From NCBI GenBank assembly GCA_024638545.1, contig JAHEKD010000093.1:1-8045 (forward strand): a DNA stretch of 8,045 nucleotides, read 5' to 3'. Made by a program: the position numbers and the translations under genes. How positions within the stretch are numbered: position 1 is the first letter of the stretch; each line of letters opens with the position of its first letter. Below are positions 3,753 through 8,045 of this stretch, one piece after another. Below the pieces are notes generated by a model, which did no database searches, had not been told where the DNA came from, and saw nothing but the letters and a program-made list of their open reading frames with translations. The DNA is from Gammaproteobacteria bacterium (GTDB lineage Bacteria; Pseudomonadota; Gammaproteobacteria; Arenicellales; JAHEKD01).

Positions 3753-6506
3753 ATGCCTCTAATTAAGCGCCTGTTTCGCATTATCATTGTGCTGGAACTA
3801 GTCTACCTGGCGCTATTCAACAGCGTGCTGAACCTGGATTTCAGCCAGGACCTGATCAACCGCATTAAACCCGAAAAATTCAAGGTCAGCTGGGAACGTG
3901 CCTGGACGCCTTACCCCTTTCGAGTGTATGCATACGAAGTCGCCACAAATGGCCCGTCGCGCAGCCAGCAGTGGCTGTTCAAATCTCAAAGGGTCAGCGG
4001 GTCCATCTCATTGCTCCCGCTGATCTCCAAAACCATCAGCCTGAACCGAATCCGCGCACAGAACATCACCTACCACCAATACCCCAGGCCCCAAGCTGAC
4101 AAGGATTTCTCGGCAGTCTGGGAGTACTTTCCTCCCAGACCGGGACGCGAGCTGGAAACCAGCTCGACACCACCGCAAGCCGTAAAAGCCGATAAAAAGC
4201 CCTGGCATATCAAAATCAGTGACCTCTATGCCTCCGGTGAACATAGCCTGAGGCTGTACCGGGCCCAGGCCAGCCTAAAAGGAGACGCCCGCATGGACCT
4301 CTCCGCCATCACCCGCGGTGGTCCGGTATCACTGAGCAACGGAGAAATAGACCTCAAACTGGATTTGCTGCTGCTCAATGACGACAGGGAAATAACACGT
4401 GATGGCCTTATCAGGGGAAGCATTGCCCTGCAACCATTGATAGCCAATCAGACCAGGGGACTGGCCGCACTGACATTTCTTGAGGCCGACCTTGAACTCG
4501 AAGCGCACACTGAAAACCTGTCGTTCCTAAATATATATCTGAAAGCATTTGAAGAGATGCGCATCAATGGTGCGGGTGTCGTGCAGGGCAATCTGAAGCT
4601 AAAACACGGGCAGTTACTGCCGGACAGTCAGCTGAAAGTAGCCGCGCACACCCTCAGCCTGGATCTGCTCAACTATCACGTTGAGGGTGATGGCAATATT
4701 CATGTTGAGACTCCCACACCCACATCAGGTGCAGCCCCTGTCACCCAGTTTGAAATCGCCTTCAACGATCTTGAGGCTTATTACGACAATGCATCCACAC
4801 CACTTATGGTGGGAAACGGCCTGATCCTCAAAGGTAGCAGTTCGAATACCCTTATACCCACGGAAGAGAACCCGCTGCAAGCAAAGAGTTTGGCCCTTTC
4901 AATTTCTGCACTGGAAGCACCCGATCTGAGCAGCTTCCAGCGCTTTTTGCCGGACAACTGGCCTTTCAGGCTGCACGGAGGAAAGGGTGAATTGCTTGGA
5001 CAAATTGAGATTGACCAGGGCCGCTTTTTCTCAGATGTTAGGCTGAATTCAAGGGCTGCGGATATTGGCTTTAAGGATCTGCGTTTCAGTGGCAATCTTG
5101 ATATAGGTTTGTCCATCAAAAGCCCAGAGCTGGCGACAGGACGAATCGAGCTGGCCGGCACCCATATTAAAATCAACGGAACCGAGGTATCCAACAATGG
5201 ACAACAATCAGAGCCCTGGCACGCGGCGATAACCATTGAAAAAGGCACTGCAGACCTGAACCTGGATCAGTATGAAACCGACCAAACCGGGGCACAGCAT
5301 TTCGCGCAGTTACTGAGGGAAAAGGAGATCGGGGCCCTGCTCGCCAGCTCTGATGAAGATCTGATCATCAAGGGGGAGATCTCCGACCTGGCTTGGCTGA
5401 ATGTGCTCATGCCGAATCCCTATGACCTCCGGATCTATGGGAGCGGGGGAATCATATCCGAGATTCGCATTCGAGCAGGCGAATTTGATCAGGGAAGCAA
5501 GCTGCACATTAGTCCACAGGAGATCGGAGTTGAGGTTCTGGACTACTACGCGAATGGAGAAGGAGACATCAGCCTTGAAGTCACCGAGGGAGGAGCCACT
5601 CCCGATCTGATGCTGGATGTTCAGATCAGCGACGGCAAGTTAAAGCGCATACAGGAGCAACAGGTTTTTGTAGGGGAAGTTGAAATGCACTTGCAGGCAC
5701 TTGTCAGGGATATCGATCTCGGCAAAGAGAGCGGAGAGATGGAACTGCGCCTGCAGATTCCCTCTGCCAGGGTAAATGACATGACCGCATACAGCAGCTA
5801 CCTGCCCGAACAGTCCCCCTTGCAGATTACAGGCGGTGAAGCCAGCCTGACTGCTGATATCGAGCTCAAACCCATGCAGGCGGAGGGCTATGTGCGCCTG
5901 CAGAGCCATGATCTGGGCGCACTGGTTGATGGTCAGGCCATCTCTGCGGCACTGAGTATGGACATTCAGCTGGCGGGAGGGCATCCCCGGGAGATGAATT
6001 TTGACATCAGTGGCTCAACCATTAAGCTTGATCAGGTTAAAGTGGTTGGCGATCAGTCTTCTTTCCGCGAGGATGACTGGGCTACCGAGATCCTCTTTAC
6101 AAATGCCAATGCCGTATGGAAAAAGCCCGTTCAACTGGATGTCGAAGCCGACATATCGATGACGGATTCCATCCCCGTCGTTTCCATGCTCGCAAATAAA
6201 AGAGGAAAACACGGCTGGCTTGAAAACGCACTCACCGTCGATGATGTTGCCGGAAATTTTAAACTGCACATCGCCAATCAAAAGATTGTCATCCCTTACG
6301 CCTACGCCAGCAGCGATAATATCGATGTCGGCGCAAAGGCCATAATCAGTAAAGAATCCCGTAATGGAAGAGTATTCGTCCGCTACAAGGCCCTCAAGGC
6401 CCTGCTGAAAATAGATGACGGCAAACGCAATATTGATATTCTGAAAGCCCGCAAGAAGTTCGATGCATACTCGATTAATGAAGTGATCAGGGAAAAAGGC
6501 TTGTAA
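3753..6506 (+). CDS. AsmA/YdbH-like membrane-anchored repeat protein, 917 aa
   Basis: This is a large protein with one N-terminal membrane anchor (residues about 7-27, FRIIIVLELVYLALFNSVL) followed by some 890 residues of alternating polar/apolar beta-type sequence facing the periplasm. This layout is that of AsmA-like/repeating-beta-groove proteins (AsmA, YdbH, TamB, YhdP), some of which carry phospholipids between inner and outer membrane; the role here is inferred. An internal module recurs at about residues 261, 399, 553 and 684: an [F/Y/L]-L-P or equivalent start, an L-x-(I/L)-x-G-x-G turn, an I-x-x-G strand and a final G-x-G-x-I strand (for example MPNPYDLRIYGSGG, LPDNWPFRLHGGKG, LPEQSPLQITGGEA). 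The C-terminus is basic (RNIDILKARKKFDAY). The ATG at 3753 is chosen because the anchor begins there; its ribosome binding site is weak. The YnbE/YdbL partners that accompany E. coli YdbH are absent. I cannot assign an exact subfamily. Confidence 0.7.
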   Translation: MPLIKRLFRIIIVLELVYLALFNSVLNLDFSQDLINRIKPEKFKVSWERAWTPYPFRVYAYEVATNGPSRSQQWLFKSQRVSGSISLLPLISKTISLNRIRAQNITYHQYPRPQADKDFSAVWEYFPPRPGRELETSSTPPQAVKADKKPWHIKISDLYASGEHSLRLYRAQASLKGDARMDLSAITRGGPVSLSNGEIDLKLDLLLLNDDREITRDGLIRGSIALQPLIANQTRGLAALTFLEADLELEAHTENLSFLNIYLKAFEEMRINGAGVVQGNLKLKHGQLLPDSQLKVAAHTLSLDLLNYHVEGDGNIHVETPTPTSGAAPVTQFEIAFNDLEAYYDNASTPLMVGNGLILKGSSSNTLIPTEENPLQAKSLALSISALEAPDLSSFQRFLPDNWPFRLHGGKGELLGQIEIDQGRFFSDVRLNSRAADIGFKDLRFSGNLDIGLSIKSPELATGRIELAGTHIKINGTEVSNNGQQSEPWHAAITIEKGTADLNLDQYETDQTGAQHFAQLLREKEIGALLASSDEDLIIKGEISDLAWLNVLMPNPYDLRIYGSGGIISEIRIRAGEFDQGSKLHISPQEIGVEVLDYYANGEGDISLEVTEGGATPDLMLDVQISDGKLKRIQEQQVFVGEVEMHLQALVRDIDLGKESGEMELRLQIPSARVNDMTAYSSYLPEQSPLQITGGEASLTADIELKPMQAEGYVRLQSHDLGALVDGQAISAALSMDIQLAGGHPREMNFDISGSTIKLDQVKVVGDQSSFREDDWATEILFTNANAVWKKPVQLDVEADISMTDSIPVVSMLANKRGKHGWLENALTVDDVAGNFKLHIANQKIVIPYAYASSDNIDVGAKAIISKESRNGRVFVRYKALKALLKIDDGKRNIDILKARKKFDAYSINEVIREKGL

Positions 6507-6598
6507 AAGGAAGAACAATCAGGTCATATGTCAAACAGCGTTTAGATGTGTACACCATCAGCGTGTAAATAATGGACAGTTCTGAAAATCACTTGAAA

Positions 6599-6616
6599 AT
6601 TAATATAGATATTAAT
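6599..6616. promoter_or_regulatory. Perfect 18-bp dyad ATTAATAT-AG-ATATTAAT
   Basis: Two 8-base arms are exact reverse complements around AG. Such a symmetric site suits a dimeric repressor, but in A+T-rich DNA a dyad of this length can arise by chance. No matching second site was seen. Confidence 0.3.
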
Positions 6617-6919
6617 CAATCAATTATAATTAACTGGCATCCGAGTATCCTGTACAGTTTTGTACGCTGATATGAAGAAACACTGTGCATATTTGCTCAC
6701 TGTTTAACAACCGCATTTTCAATTATTTTTCATTTGCTTCCGGCCCATCATTACACTATCGATACATTGATGTTTCTGATCATTATGCCATGCCGGCGTT
6801 CTCAGCCGGTCACTTCATGATCTCACCGCTTGCTAATTACTCGTGCACATGGTTAGACAAGTAACCGTCACATTATCTTAAAGTCAATTAAAGGCAGGCA
6901 CCCGCCCGTTTAATGTTCT

Positions 6920-6932
6920 TGTAATGATTACA
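6920..6932. promoter_or_regulatory. Dyad TGTAAT-G-ATTACA
   Basis: This is a perfect 6+1+6 inverted repeat of operator-like form, in the A+T-rich stretch about 380 bases before the small gene at 7311. The bound factor, if any, is unknown. Confidence 0.3.
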
Positions 6933-7077
6933 TTTAATTAACAAAATATATAACAAATGTAACAATTATCAAACGACTAGTGCACAATTATTTTTAATGA
7001 TTATAATAAATTCCATATTTGAAATTACACATTAACTCATTGAATATTAAATAAGATTAATAATTGAATATCTAAGA

Positions 7078-7262
7078 AGAAAGCAGGTGATACAAGTAAG
7101 CAGGGCAGATAAATAAAAATACCTGGGGTAGATAAACAGCGCAAGGGTATAGCGAAAGTAAGGGGATACAAAATAGAAAGAACAGTTAAAAAGCAGCCTA
7201 TCAAATACAAGCAGGGGTAAAAACGAGGATATGTAAATAAATCCGGGGGCAGATAAAGCGCG
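7078..7262 (+). repeat. Purine-rich leader with recurring G-run/AGATAAA words
   Basis: Between 7081 and 7260, 131 of 180 plus-strand bases are purines (73%). G-runs recur at 7086, 7103, 7125, 7145, 7162, 7214, 7225 and 7245, many about 17-22 bases apart. Three are followed by a shared word: GGGCAGATAAA (7103), GGGGTAGATAAA (7125) and GGGGGCAGATAAA (7245). The last two both continue into GCGC within a few bases. A second shared word is ATACAAG with AGCAGGG (7090-7105 and 7206-7217). The block ends about 50 bases before the ATG of the small gene, so it is probably its promoter region or 5' leader. Confidence 0.6.
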
Positions 7263-7310
7263 TAAATTATTCTCTGAAATTTATTCAACAAATGAAATGG
7301 TGAGGGTTCC

Positions 7311-7622
7311 ATGAACACAATAAACATTATACTTAGTGCAACAAAAAACAATCCATTCAATAGTCATCACGACGAGTATGATTACAACGAGCTTGCCCAC
7401 TTTGTTCTCGAAATTGATAACTACATATCCGCTGAAAAGATAATGACACAACCCAAATTAATACAGTATCTTAAAAATTTTTACAAAGACAACAACCATG
7501 AAGTTGGAGATATTAAATCAGCAGTTAGATTGGAGTCTCACTTAAACAGCCTCGGTGAGTTTTGTATCTCTTTAAATAGAGATTGGTTTGAGCATTATTT
7601 TATTATCAAGATCGTCCACTGA
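7311..7622 (+). CDS. Small hypothetical protein, 103 aa, A+T-rich orphan
   Basis: The product is not recognised. The ATG at 7311 is preceded by GGTGAGGG (7299-7306) at good spacing, which supports real translation. The protein is soluble and rich in Asn, Asp, His, Ile and Tyr, with an acidic/aromatic N-terminal region (HHDEYDYNELAHFVLEIDNY) and a predicted helical middle (AEKIMTQPKLIQYLKNFYKD). It has no signal peptide or membrane segment. The C-terminus ends in an aromatic strand (WFEHYFIIKIVH). Codons are much more A+T-rich than in the 917-residue gene upstream, suggesting recent acquisition. The size and acidic, helical character could fit an immunity protein, antitoxin or phage-type accessory protein, but there is no partner gene to support any of these. 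Confidence 0.65.
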   Translation: MNTINIILSATKNNPFNSHHDEYDYNELAHFVLEIDNYISAEKIMTQPKLIQYLKNFYKDNNHEVGDIKSAVRLESHLNSLGEFCISLNRDWFEHYFIIKIVH

Positions 7623-7737
7623 ACTTTATAACGGTCCTGCAGGTTAATCTATATCACAAACCATATATTTACGGCCGTCTCACCTAAGCACGTCTGCGAA
7701 TAGAATACAAGATATTACTTACAACAGACAATATCCC
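7623..7737. other. Intergenic spacer before the cupin gene
   Basis: These 115 bases lie between the small orphan gene and the cupin gene. They contain the 8-base palindrome CCTGCAGG (7634-7641) and an A+T-rich stretch. No terminator hairpin with a T-run is present, and no promoter pair is clear enough to call. Confidence 0.5.
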
Positions 7738-8045
7738 ATGATCTCGAGATTCCAGTCAGAAAACGAGTTTTATACCATTGAGCGCTGCCATATTATTGAG
7801 CTGTTCAACAACAGGAATGATGAGAATTGTTCCATCGCACGCGCCCGGGTTGAGTCCGGCATCACCACCGAGTTACACGCACTAAAAAATACGCTCGAGC
7901 GTTACGTGATCCTGGAGGGTGAAGGCCCGCATTTCTCACCGGACTTCGTAGCGAGACGGTTAAAGGATGCGTCCTGTATGGGTTTTACGACCAAAGGCCG
8001 GCATTATGTTATCAGCATATGTGCCGGCACAAGGGCCCGCAGGCA
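7738..8045 (+). CDS. Cupin-domain protein, 3' end outside window
   Basis: Only 102 codons are visible. After MISRFQSENEFYTIERCHII the sequence gives ELFNNRNDENCSIARARVES and GITTELHALKNTLERYVILE, then GEG. This matches cupin motif 1, G-x5-H-x-x-x4-5-E-x6-G: the first metal-binding His and the Glu are present, while the usual second His position is Leu, as in one common subfamily of small mannose-6-phosphate-isomerase-like cupins. After GEG the sequence departs from expectation. About 23 residues, not beta-like, precede GRHYVISICAG, which only loosely resembles motif 2 (PGDVVxIPAG). The gene may be diverged or damaged; the frame itself stays open to the window end. No strong ribosome binding site precedes the ATG. 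Substrate and role cannot be inferred. Confidence 0.7.
   Translation, partial: MISRFQSENEFYTIERCHIIELFNNRNDENCSIARARVESGITTELHALKNTLERYVILEGEGPHFSPDFVARRLKDASCMGFTTKGRHYVISICAGTRARR

Larger units (their letters stand above)
6507..7310. other. A+T-rich intergenic region of about 800 bases
   Basis: No credible gene is seen on either strand. The first 560 bases are A+T-rich with several small dyads, listed separately. Other minor features are a near-repeat CAGCGTTTAGAT/CAGCGTGTAAAT (6536-6547 and 6559-6570) around the palindrome GTGTACAC (6548-6555), and hairpins GTACA-GTTT-TGTAC (6652-6665), CCGGC-GTTCTCA-GCCGG (6793-6809) and GGTTA-GACAAG-TAACC (6851-6866). None has a following T-run, so none is called a terminator. 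The last 200 bases are the purine-rich repeat block. The region separates two genes on the same strand, so at least one promoter for the 7311 gene should lie within it. Confidence 0.6.

Noticed and set aside
6792..6810. GCCGGC hairpin as a transcription terminator
   Set aside because: The stem is good, but no T-run follows on either strand, and it lies about 290 bases after the nearest upstream gene.
7037..7360. Minus-strand ORF of 107 codons, very hydrophobic
   Set aside because: It is the complement of the purine-rich block, which automatically gives Leu/Ile/Phe/Pro-rich codons. It overlaps the start of the better supported plus-strand gene at 7311.
7846..7870. GGGTTGAGTCCGGCATCACC resembling the tRNA-Leu 3' end, a possible right attachment site
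   Set aside because: The match has several gaps and lies within conserved cupin motif 1 coding sequence (VESGITTELH), which explains it.

Overview
The window looks like a gammaproteobacterial chromosome segment. It opens with the end of triosephosphate isomerase (tpiA), then secG and a tRNA-Leu(GAG), an order common in gammaproteobacteria, where rimP-nusA-infB usually follows. Here that continuation is missing. From the 3' end of the tRNA onward the content is repeats, gene remnants and isolated genes, as expected of a region built up by insertions at a tRNA gene. No integrase, transposase or CRISPR array is visible, and the species cannot be named from this sequence.

Layout: 1-1269 is the conserved tpiA-secG-tRNA-Leu block. 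1270-1660 is a degenerate tandem array of about four 91-bp units, with anchor words spaced exactly 91, 91 and 90 bases apart. 1660-1870 holds a second conserved block and an inverted-repeat/hairpin region. 1873-3170 is a compact G+C-rich segment. It contains the C-terminal half of a universal stress protein with two compensating frameshifts, then an intact TauA-type periplasmic substrate-binding protein whose ATG overlaps the usp stop codon, then what looks like the start of a lost downstream gene. A fifth repeat copy (about 3168-3275) closes the segment, so it sits between two related direct repeats. 3276-3752 contains two small overlapping ORFs of unknown nature.

3753-6506 encodes a 917-residue membrane-anchored, beta-rich protein of AsmA/YdbH-like character with four recognisable internal repeats. 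6507-7310 is an 800-base A+T-rich intergenic region with several dyads, ending in a 73% purine block with recurring GGG(G)NAGATAAA words. This block directly precedes a small A+T-rich orphan gene (7311-7622). The last gene (7738 to the window end) starts as a cupin-domain protein, but its sequence departs from the family after the first cupin motif.

How the genes relate: tpiA, secG and the tRNA are probably one transcription unit. The TauA-like protein has no permease or ATPase beside it, so it is either an orphan binding protein or a stranded operon fragment. The AsmA-like gene, the small orphan and the cupin gene show no clear functional link. The points most worth following up are the tRNA-linked 91-bp array, the repeat-bracketed usp'-tauA segment, and the purine-rich repeated leader of the orphan gene at 7311.
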